From contig JAPKCZ010000200.1 in assembly GCA_028822745.1 (NCBI GenBank), positions 1 through 5,036 on the forward strand: 5,036 nt of DNA, in the 5' to 3' direction. This document shows positions 1-5,036 of the stretch, in pieces. The stretch comes from Kiritimatiellia bacterium. Lineage in GTDB: Bacteria; Verrucomicrobiota; Kiritimatiellia; UBA8416; JAIOPI01. Position numbers and translations under genes: made by a program. Every line of letters begins with the position of its first letter. Position 1 is the first letter of the stretch. The notes under the pieces were generated by a model, which saw only the letters and a program-made list of their open reading frames with translations, ran no database searches and was not told the origin of the DNA.

Positions 1-231
1 GGTATTTGCAAGTTCCTGAAGGACAACATTCTTGCGCCGGGCGTAGAAGTGAGCCCCGACCAGTCACTTGCCAACCTTGGGGTCGATTCCTTTTCCCTGA
101 TGGAGGTCGTGCTGTTTATTGAACGGCGCTTTGGATTGGTATTTCCGTTGGAAGAACTGACTCCTGAAGTCATTGAGACCGTTGCATCCTTGAGCCACAA
201 ATGTAGTAAATTAATTAATTTCCCTTCCTGA
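1..231 (+). CDS. Acyl/peptidyl carrier protein, 5'-truncated by window edge
   Basis: This is the C-terminal 76 residues of a carrier protein that holds acyl or aminoacyl intermediates as thioesters on a phosphopantetheine arm. The frame is open from the first base, so the real start lies upstream; the in-frame GTG at 49 is internal, because the residues before it (ICKFLKDNIL) look like helix I of the ACP fold. The attachment motif is GVDSFSLMEVV, with the modified serine at visible residue 30 (codon 88-90), followed by helix II and an acidic segment (FPLEELTPEVIETVASL) typical of helices II-III. If an ACP is usually 75-90 residues, only a few residues are missing. The last codons (199-231) are AT-rich and encode a tail, HKCSKLINFPS, beyond the usual fold. 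It is the first visible gene of the operon and the likely partner of the ligase and condensation-like enzyme downstream. The sequence does not distinguish a fatty-acyl from an aminoacyl carrier. Confidence 0.93.
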   Translation, partial: GICKFLKDNILAPGVEVSPDQSLANLGVDSFSLMEVVLFIERRFGLVFPLEELTPEVIETVASLSHKCSKLINFPS

Positions 232-234
232 GAG
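230..234 (+). promoter_or_regulatory. Weak Shine-Dalgarno GAGAG for the condensation-like gene
   Basis: GAGAG lies 4 nt before the ATG at 239 and overlaps the TGA stop of the carrier gene (229-231). A ribosome terminating on the carrier protein would stop on this site, which favours re-initiation and supports the chosen start. The match is short, so confidence is moderate. Confidence 0.45.
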
Positions 235-238
235 ATTC

Positions 239-1534
239 ATGGGCTTTCCAGAAGAACTCGTTCTTAACGGCTCCGACACCTTCCTTGTGGGCTTGGACGC
301 TATCTATCGAAAGAAGTCCAAACAGTCCAACTGCTGCACCCTCGCCGTAGAACTAAGCGACGCGCTGACGCAGGCGGACCTTGCATCTACCCTTGAAAGC
401 AGTGCGTTCTTCCAGTGGGCAAGGTCGCTGCGCTTGAGAGGACACGGTCCTTTCAGGCTGATGACCTGGAAGTCCATTCGCACGCCCGCGAAATGCACGA
501 TCTCGCTGACGCAGGCAGACTCCATATTTGCTATCGACCGCCGTGCCATTCCTAGTCACCTCGACCCGTCTAAGCAATGCCCCATCAGCTTCACCCTCGT
601 CGAACTCCCGCACGCGCACGCCCTTCTCTTCACCTGGCATCACGGGCTGATGGATGCACATGGCGCCGAAACGTTCCTGAGAACACTCGACGCCCCCATC
701 ACCGATGACCCACTCGTCGGCACAAACGCCAAAGGCCTTTCGAAAGACTGGAAGGATCATCTCACCATCCGGGAGTTTCTTTCCGAGGTATCGGCCCTTC
801 CCTTTTGCTCCCCCGTGCAGAAAGACCGCGTACACGGAAAGACGCAATATACCGTTGTACGGTTGAGCGAAGAGGAAACTCGCCTCAGCGATGCGCGTGC
901 CGTGCAGGCCGGCGCCGGTGCAAACCCAAGCCTGTTCTGCCTGGCCATATGCGGCCAGTTCATCAGGGATCTACTTGCACGCAAGGACATGCCATCCGGG
1001 GATATGCTCGTCCCGGTGCCGTTGGATCTTCGACGGCGCGGATCGCCATATCCGGTCATCTCAAACCAATTATCCTTTCTCTTTTACCGATTAAAGGCGC
1101 AACACGCGGAGTCCGTTGATGCCACGGCCAAGGATCTGGCCGGTCAACTGATGAACATGCTGCGAATGCAATTTCCAAAACGCTATGCAGGCATGATGGA
1201 AATGCTGCGATGGGTTCCACGGTCGATTTACCCCCACGTCATCGCCAGTACCACAAAAGGCCATATCGCCAGCTTCATCTATTCCGATACAGGCACGAGC
1301 CTGGACCAACTCGACACCGTGCTGGGCCGAACAGTAACACATGCCGTCCACTACCCGCCCAACCTGCATCCACCGGGCGTCACCTTCGTCTTCAGCAAGA
1401 TTCATGGGGCTCTGCAAGTCACGATTGGCTACAGAGAAGACTATTTCTCGACCGAAGAGCTGAAGCAAGCGACGGACGAAATGCGAAAACGGCTTACCAC
1501 GCCCGGCCAGCCAGCAGATTGCAAACACGCGTGA
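239..1534 (+). CDS. Free-standing condensation-domain-like acyltransferase
   Basis: This 431-residue protein resembles the chloramphenicol-acetyltransferase-like superfamily that includes NRPS condensation domains, PapA-type acyltransferases and wax ester/diacylglycerol acyltransferases. These enzymes transfer an acyl group, often from a carrier protein or CoA, to an amine or alcohol. The catalytic motif is HHGLMDAHG at residues 134-142: the second histidine (H135) is the predicted base and D139 the structural aspartate. A second family-like segment is PVPLDLRRRG at 259-268, followed by SNQ at 275-277, matching the substrate-channel region where these families carry a conserved Arg and Asn. 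The C-terminus (roughly 390-425), with a strand then an amphipathic helix (YREDYFSTEELKQATDEMRK), is also typical. The length fits one condensation domain with no adenylation or carrier part fused. It starts 7 nt after the carrier gene and ends overlapping the flavoprotein gene. No signal peptide or membrane segment is evident, so it is probably cytosolic. Donor and acceptor are unknown. Confidence 0.82.
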   Translation: MGFPEELVLNGSDTFLVGLDAIYRKKSKQSNCCTLAVELSDALTQADLASTLESSAFFQWARSLRLRGHGPFRLMTWKSIRTPAKCTISLTQADSIFAIDRRAIPSHLDPSKQCPISFTLVELPHAHALLFTWHHGLMDAHGAETFLRTLDAPITDDPLVGTNAKGLSKDWKDHLTIREFLSEVSALPFCSPVQKDRVHGKTQYTVVRLSEEETRLSDARAVQAGAGANPSLFCLAICGQFIRDLLARKDMPSGDMLVPVPLDLRRRGSPYPVISNQLSFLFYRLKAQHAESVDATAKDLAGQLMNMLRMQFPKRYAGMMEMLRWVPRSIYPHVIASTTKGHIASFIYSDTGTSLDQLDTVLGRTVTHAVHYPPNLHPPGVTFVFSKIHGALQVTIGYREDYFSTEELKQATDEMRKRLTTPGQPADCKHA

Positions 1535-2772
1535 CCACGAACTCCATACAGCAAACGGACATACTCGTCATTGGGGCGGGAATGGCCGGAGTCAGTGCGG
1601 CCATAGCGGCATCTCAGGAGGGTGCAAAAACCCTGCTGGTGGATTGCAGCGCTGTTCCTGGAGGTCTGGCGACGGCCGCCATGGTCGGAACGTTCTGCGG
1701 CCTCTTCGCAAGACATCAGACGCAAACGCAATGGGCCTTTAAGGGACAGGCAAGAGCCTTGGCAGAAAAGGCCGCCAGCGTATCGGGCAGCGAAACCGCA
1801 AGCTGGAAAAACGGTCTTCGTTTTCTGCCATACGATCCGCAGGCGCTAAGCAATCTCTTGAAGCAAGAAATCTGCGAAAACCACATTCACTACCTACCCC
1901 GGGCCCAAGTTAAGGGCATCTGCATGGCGGCCGGCGGCGTGAGCGAGGTTCATGCTCAAATCGATGGCGCCACGAGCACCATTCGCCCCGCCTGCGTCAT
2001 CGACGCTTCTGGCCATGCATTGAGCCATGAACTGGCGGGCCTGCCAACGATGCCCGCCATCGCTCATCAGGCCGCAGCGCTTGCCTTTTCCCTGGAGGGC
2101 TTGCCCACGGACATGGACACGCTCCCGCTTCAGATCATGACGGGCATCCACCGCGGCGTCCAAGCCGGAAAACTTTCGGCCGAAGCACGCCGAATAACGA
2201 TCACTCCTGGGTCCCTCAACAAGGGTGCAGGACTCTTCAAATTTGGCATCCCGCCTCCCTCACCCGCAACAGACCTCGGCTCGCTGAAAGCCGTCACCGA
2301 AAGGGTCATCGACGACGTGCTCATCTATTTGCGACGGGAAGAGCCGTTGCTGCGAAGCATCGCGTTGCGCGAGACGGCGCCTGAAATTGGCATCCGCACA
2401 GGATCGCGGCCTGTGGGACAAGTTCTATTGACCGACCACGCTGTGCGGAATGGGCTGAAGCCCGAAGACGGAATCGCCGCGGGGGTCTGGCCGATAGAAT
2501 TTTGGGACACGGCCGAACGCCCCGACATGGAGTATTTCGAGGAGGAAGACTACTACCTGATTCCCGCAGGAAGTCTGGTCAGCGCTTGCGCGAACAACCT
2601 CTTTTTTGCGGGTCGCAATCTATACGCCGAAGATCGCGCCCATGCCTCTGCCCGGGTGATCGGAACGTGCATGCAAATGGGCCTGGCCAGTGGCATACTG
2701 GCTGCCAGCCAACTTCACGGGACTGACATGCCATCTGCCATCGCGACGATCCGAGAACGGCAGCTACTGTAG
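1531..2772 (+). CDS. FAD-dependent oxidoreductase
   Basis: This is a flavoprotein of 413 residues. The N-terminus has a Rossmann dinucleotide-binding motif, DILVIGAGMAGVSAAIAA, with GxGxxG at residues 15-20 and an acidic residue (D38) ending the second strand to bind the FAD ribose. A GGLAT segment follows at 44-48. Near the C-terminus, LFFAGRNLYAED (about 357-368) and RVIGTCMQMGLASG (375-388) match the closing FAD-contact block of the broad FAD_oxidored family. The frame is open further upstream, but GTG at 1531 is chosen because it places the Rossmann strand near the N-terminus and forms a 4-nt GTGA overlap with the stop of the previous gene; the first in-frame ATG afterwards (M18) would break the FAD motif, and earlier starts would overlap the acyltransferase gene extensively. 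No clear Shine-Dalgarno is seen, so translation is probably coupled. No halogenase WxWxIP motif was found. By context it should act on a substrate or carrier-bound intermediate of this pathway; the reaction is unknown. Confidence 0.88.
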   Translation: MTTNSIQQTDILVIGAGMAGVSAAIAASQEGAKTLLVDCSAVPGGLATAAMVGTFCGLFARHQTQTQWAFKGQARALAEKAASVSGSETASWKNGLRFLPYDPQALSNLLKQEICENHIHYLPRAQVKGICMAAGGVSEVHAQIDGATSTIRPACVIDASGHALSHELAGLPTMPAIAHQAAALAFSLEGLPTDMDTLPLQIMTGIHRGVQAGKLSAEARRITITPGSLNKGAGLFKFGIPPPSPATDLGSLKAVTERVIDDVLIYLRREEPLLRSIALRETAPEIGIRTGSRPVGQVLLTDHAVRNGLKPEDGIAAGVWPIEFWDTAERPDMEYFEEEDYYLIPAGSLVSACANNLFFAGRNLYAEDRAHASARVIGTCMQMGLASGILAASQLHGTDMPSAIATIRERQLL

Positions 2773-2778
2773 ACGCTC

Positions 2779-4212
2779 ATGACCGACAATATCTTTGAAA
2801 CCCTCAAGCATGCATCGCGCGCGCACCGCGACCGGATCGCGGTCTACGAACGGGATCGCACAACAAGCTTCGCCGAGCTTTTCGACGACGCCGATGCCCT
2901 CAAAACGGACCTAGCCCTCAGGGCCGTGGGCCCCGGCAAAGTCATGGGCGTGCGTGCGCGCAATGGGGCCGGATTCATCAAGGCCATGCTGGCAGTGATG
3001 GGCACCGGAGCCGCGGCACTGCCGGTCTCGCACCAACTAAAACCGGCCGAGGTCGAGACCATCTCACGAGACGCGCGCCTGCACGCCATACTGGATGCAG
3101 ACCCGGCCGAGAATGAACAATGCCCTGTCCTCAAGGCCGGCTCGGACGCCTTTGGGTTCCGATCCATCGGGGTGGGTACAGACGAGCAGAAGCCCGGCTT
3201 CGACATTTCGCCTGCGTTTATTAGGTTTACGTCCGGGACCACGGGAAAGTCGAAAGGCGTTGCGCTTTCGCATGCAAGCCTCATCGCGCGCCTCGACGCG
3301 GCCGACGCGGCCCTCATGCTCAAGGATGAAGACCGTATTCTATGGGTCCTGCCAATGGCCTACCATTTTTTGGTGACCATCCTCCTGTATCTGAAGCGCG
3401 GAATTCCTATTATCGTCTGTCCGGATATGCTCGCTCAGTCCCTTTTGGAGATGGGCAATGCTCATCAGGCCACCGTCCTGTACGCATCGCCCATGCACAT
3501 CCGGCTGCTGGCCGCAGACAAGACCGATACGAACTTCCGTTCACTTCGCTGGGCTATTTCAACATCTGCCGCAACGCCCCCCCCCGTCATGCAGGCCTTT
3601 GAAACACGCTACGGCGTTCCCGTCACACAGGTGTATGGCATAATCGAAGCCGGACTGCCCTTGGTCAATACGGACCTGTCCGCGAAAGGCCTTGCGGATG
3701 TGGCCGGACGGACGGCACCTCAGTTCGAAAGTGCCATCCTCGACGCAGAGGGTGCGGAATTGCCCCAGGGAGAAATAGGCCACCTGGCCATTCGCGGTCG
3801 CGGAATGTTCGATGCCTACCTTGATCCTTACATGCGGTGCGAGGCCGTCATGGTCAAGGGATGGTTCCTAACCGGCGATCTGGCGCAGGTGGGCGAAGAC
3901 GGCTACACACGTATAAAAGGTCGGGAGAAAAGCGTCATCAACGTCTCGGGCAACAAGGCCTTTCCCGAAGAGGTCGAAGCAGTGCTTCTGCAGCATCCGT
4001 CCGTCACGGCCTGCCGAGTCTTCGGCCGACCACATCCGCTTACGGGAGAAGTGGTTTGCGCCGAAATTGTGCCAGGCGGAGTAGACGCCCCGGACACGGA
4101 AGCCCTGCTGAAATTTTGCCGGGAGCGGCTGTCCACGTTCAAGATCCCGCAATACGTCACACGCGTTGACCAGATTCAGCAGACGGATAGCGGCAAGACC
4201 GCACGGGCCTAA
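2779..4212 (+). CDS. AMP-forming acyl/aminoacyl ligase (ANL superfamily)
   Basis: This 477-residue adenylate-forming enzyme activates a carboxylic acid with ATP and passes it to a thiol, CoA or the phosphopantetheine of a carrier protein. Visible motifs in order: the phosphate-binding loop FTSGTTGKSKG at 150-160; an aromatic-rich substrate region near PMAYHFL (about 192-198); YGIIEAG at 286-292, the equivalent of the YGxTE motif but with Ile at the Thr position; GWFLTGDL at 361-368 with the ribose-binding D367; the hinge IKGREKSVINVSG at 379-391; and the C-terminal catalytic lysine in TDSGKTARA (K473). Both the large N-terminal and small mobile C-terminal subdomains are present, so the enzyme looks intact, though only four residues follow the lysine. 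The gene starts 6 nt after the flavoprotein stop, with no strong Shine-Dalgarno, and is the last gene of the operon. With an ACP in the same operon, loading of that ACP is the likeliest role; a plain acyl-CoA ligase is the alternative. Substrate specificity cannot be read reliably. Confidence 0.92.
   Translation: MTDNIFETLKHASRAHRDRIAVYERDRTTSFAELFDDADALKTDLALRAVGPGKVMGVRARNGAGFIKAMLAVMGTGAAALPVSHQLKPAEVETISRDARLHAILDADPAENEQCPVLKAGSDAFGFRSIGVGTDEQKPGFDISPAFIRFTSGTTGKSKGVALSHASLIARLDAADAALMLKDEDRILWVLPMAYHFLVTILLYLKRGIPIIVCPDMLAQSLLEMGNAHQATVLYASPMHIRLLAADKTDTNFRSLRWAISTSAATPPPVMQAFETRYGVPVTQVYGIIEAGLPLVNTDLSAKGLADVAGRTAPQFESAILDAEGAELPQGEIGHLAIRGRGMFDAYLDPYMRCEAVMVKGWFLTGDLAQVGEDGYTRIKGREKSVINVSGNKAFPEEVEAVLLQHPSVTACRVFGRPHPLTGEVVCAEIVPGGVDAPDTEALLKFCRERLSTFKIPQYVTRVDQIQQTDSGKTARA
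3577..3585 (+). repeat. C9 homopolymer inside the ligase gene
   Basis: Nine consecutive cytosines encode a Pro-Pro-Pro stretch (SAATPPPVMQAF) before the YGxTE-like motif. The reading frame is intact through the tract, since conserved motifs occur on both sides in the same frame. Such tracts are prone to strand slippage and to sequencing-length errors. Confidence 0.85.
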
Positions 4213-4242
4213 AGCGACCGCCACGCGACTAACCCCTTTTCG

Positions 4243-4333
4243 ATCGACATTTCGGTTCGACGAACGAACGGTCAATGGCTTTCGCGTCCGAGAGAATGGT
4301 CGTGTTACCGACTACAAGCCTTCAAATGTCGAT
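4243..4333. repeat. Perfect 10-bp inverted repeat ATCGACATTT / AAATGTCGAT
   Basis: The arms lie at 4243-4252 and 4324-4333 and are exact reverse complements, separated by 71 bp. The distance is long for a terminator. It could mark the ends of a small intergenic element, be a pair of oppositely oriented protein-binding sites, or be chance. No transposase or target-site duplication was identified. Confidence 0.5.
4251..4268. repeat. Near-palindrome TTCGGTTCGACGAACGAA
   Basis: GTTCG (4255-4259) and CGAAC (4261-4265) are exact inverted arms around a single A. They extend to TTC/GAA if G4254 is left unpaired. The one-base centre makes an RNA hairpin unlikely, whereas a DNA-binding dimer site is possible. 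It lies 39 bp after the ligase stop and overlaps the left arm of the 10-bp inverted repeat by two bases. Confidence 0.35.
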
Positions 4334-4463
4334 TACGGCCAGAGCATAGCTGGCCAAAAGTGAGTATCTTTCGACAATGAGCCAACAAGACGGCTACTGA
4401 CTATTGTCGTACATACGCCAATGCCTGATTTACGACGTTACGGTCTCGCCGCCCGACTCTAAA

Positions 4464-4494
4464 GCGCAAAGCACTACCATGCACTGCTTTACGC
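4464..4494 (+). repeat. Imperfect 10-bp hairpin upstream of the exported-protein gene
   Basis: GCGCAAAGCA (4464-4473) pairs with TGCTTTACGC (4485-4494) with one C-A mismatch (4467/4491) around an 11-nt loop. A smaller stem, GCTTG-CTTTT-CAAGC, follows at 4496-4510. Neither is followed by a T-run, so they are poor intrinsic terminator candidates. They could act as a weak terminator, an operator or an RNA processing site. Confidence 0.4.
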
Positions 4495-4497
4495 AGC

Positions 4498-4526
4498 TTG
4501 CTTTTCAAGCAGAGAACTCATAAGAT
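4498..4526 (+). promoter_or_regulatory. Weak sigma-70-like promoter candidate
   Basis: TTGCTT (4498-4503) and TAAGAT (4521-4526) are separated by 17 bp, the optimal spacing, with 3/6 and 4/6 consensus matches. Transcription would begin around 4533, leaving a leader of roughly 70 nt before the ATG at 4603. The boxes are poor and the call rests mainly on spacing and position. Confidence 0.25.
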
Positions 4527-4588
4527 TGACAACTAGAGAATCCCGTGTCTGCGGAAACCAGTTCACATCTCACAGATTCAGTAACCCG

Positions 4589-4596
4589 AAGGAGGT
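4589..4596 (+). promoter_or_regulatory. Strong Shine-Dalgarno AAGGAGGT
   Basis: This is a near-complete match to the anti-Shine-Dalgarno complement, with GGAGG ending 7 nt before the ATG at 4603. It is much stronger than any ribosome site in the upstream operon. It fixes the start of the exported-protein gene and suggests efficient translation. Confidence 0.9.
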
Positions 4597-4602
4597 CTCA
4601 AG

Positions 4603-5036
4603 ATGAATAGCAACATATGGAAATGCGTATTTTCTCTTTGCGCAGTGACAGTGCTTGCAGCAAGTGGCCAGAGCGACGAAAAATCACCGGCTCTGGGAGC
4701 GGATGACTATTATACTGCCCACACTATTTGGTATGAACAACCGACTAAGCTGTATTCTCTGAACTACAAGAAGGGCTCGAAAATCCCTGCCGGATCGGTG
4801 GTGTCAAAAATACGCATGACCCCGGGGCGTTCCCCAAAGATCATGTTCACAGTCGATGAATATGAGATTGAGTTCACGGTACTCTTTCAAGGCAAATACC
4901 ACCCCAACATGAGTGCCAACGAATTCAAAGATCGCATGCTCACAAAGATCCCGCTCGAAGATCGCACCAAAGGTATGAGCGAATTAGATAAGGAAGGCAT
5001 CGAAAAGGGAGTGATCTTTTCGGGCATGTCCAAAGA
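4603..5036 (+). CDS. Exported protein of unknown function, 3'-truncated by window edge
   Basis: The frame stays open for 144 codons to the window end, so the C-terminus is not visible. The first 22-24 residues form a Sec-type signal peptide: a short N-region with K7, a hydrophobic core at about 8-20 (CVFSLCAVTVLAA) and a likely cleavage site after A20 or G22. C8 and C13 lie within the peptide without a proper lipobox, so a lipoprotein is unlikely. The mature part begins with an aromatic-rich stretch (DDYYTAHTIWYEQP, about 36-49), then a basic, beta-rich segment with PAGSVVSKIRM (about 64-74), suggesting a small beta-fold domain, and a charged helix-like region (about 105-135). The last visible residues, GVIFSGMSK, resemble the start of the GMxxxxV motif of SmpA/OmlA (BamE-like) domains, but too little is visible to claim this. 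Periplasmic location is inferred. Base composition is visibly more AT-rich than the operon, and the gene is separated by 390 bp, so it is probably an independent unit. Confidence 0.85.
   Translation, partial: MNSNIWKCVFSLCAVTVLAASGQSDEKSPALGADDYYTAHTIWYEQPTKLYSLNYKKGSKIPAGSVVSKIRMTPGRSPKIMFTVDEYEIEFTVLFQGKYHPNMSANEFKDRMLTKIPLEDRTKGMSELDKEGIEKGVIFSGMSK

Larger units (their letters stand above)
4213..4602. other. 390-bp intergenic region without a convincing gene
   Basis: The stretch separates the ligase stop from the exported-protein start. Short open frames cross it (for example in the frame continuing to a stop at 4361-4363), but none has a ribosome site, a recognisable motif or adequate length, and all overlap the end of the ligase gene or are trivial. 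It contains the inverted repeats and hairpin listed separately. No tRNA-like or rRNA-like sequence and no strong hairpin followed by a T-run was seen, so the operon terminator is not identified. Decayed coding sequence or an intergenic repeat family is possible but not demonstrable here. Confidence 0.7.

Noticed and set aside
49..231. GTG at 49 as the start of the carrier protein
   Set aside because: The same frame is open back to position 1 and encodes residues that fit helix I of an ACP; starting at 49 would remove that helix.
363..520. Near-identical 17-bp direct repeat CGCTGACGCAGGC(G/A)GAC at 363-379 and 504-520
   Set aside because: Both copies lie in the same frame of the acyltransferase and encode LTQAD; there is no further repetition between or around them, so chance similarity is the simplest explanation.
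353..847. Long minus-strand open frame opposite the acyltransferase
   Set aside because: It is antisense to a well-supported gene, has no recognisable motif and is typical of GC-rich shadow frames.
1210..1530. Upstream N-terminal extension of the flavoprotein from an ATG at 1210
   Set aside because: It would overlap the acyltransferase gene by more than 300 bp, the extra sequence looks like out-of-frame translation rich in R, H and Q, and the GTG at 1531 puts the FAD motif at the expected distance.
4166..4363. Possible small gene overlapping the ligase 3' end
   Set aside because: There is no ribosome site, the first third is a shadow of the ligase in another frame, and the encoded peptide has no recognisable motif.
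4406..4436. Inverted repeat GTCGTA / TACGAC as an operon terminator
   Set aside because: The stem is only 6 bp with a 19-nt loop and no T-run follows.
4526..4531. Perfect TTGACA -35 box
   Set aside because: No acceptable -10 hexamer is found 16-18 bp downstream; the sequence there is GC-rich (TCTGCGG).

Overview
The window looks like part of a bacterial chromosome, probably from a Gram-negative proteobacterium. The evidence is tightly packed same-strand genes, moderately high GC in the first 4.2 kb, and a Sec-type signal peptide on the last gene. No taxon-specific marker is present, so the organism assignment is inference.

Positions 1-4212 hold one compact plus-strand gene run that looks like an operon. 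In order it encodes: the end of an acyl/peptidyl carrier protein (ACP, cut by the left window edge); a free-standing condensation-domain-like acyltransferase with an HHxxxDxxG motif; an FAD-dependent oxidoreductase of the GxGxxG type; and an AMP-forming acyl/aminoacyl ligase. The junctions are a 7-nt gap, a 4-nt GTGA overlap and a 6-nt gap, so the genes are probably co-transcribed and translationally coupled. The four proteins correspond to the activation, tethering, redox and condensation steps of a non-ribosomal-peptide-like or polyketide-like pathway, but as separate small proteins. The simplest model is that the ligase adenylates a carboxylic or amino acid and loads it on the ACP, the flavoprotein oxidises or reduces an intermediate, and the condensation-like enzyme passes the acyl group to an amine or alcohol. 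The product cannot be read from this window, and the operon clearly continues upstream.

Positions 4213-4602 are about 390 bp without a convincing gene. They contain a perfect 10-bp inverted repeat with 71 bp between the arms, a near-palindrome, an imperfect 10-bp hairpin and a weak sigma-70-like promoter candidate. No classical hairpin-plus-T-run terminator was seen after the ligase gene.

From 4603 to the window end runs an open reading frame with a very strong Shine-Dalgarno sequence (AAGGAGGT). It encodes an exported protein of unknown function, cut off by the right edge. It is more AT-rich than the operon and is probably a separate transcription unit unrelated to the biosynthetic genes.
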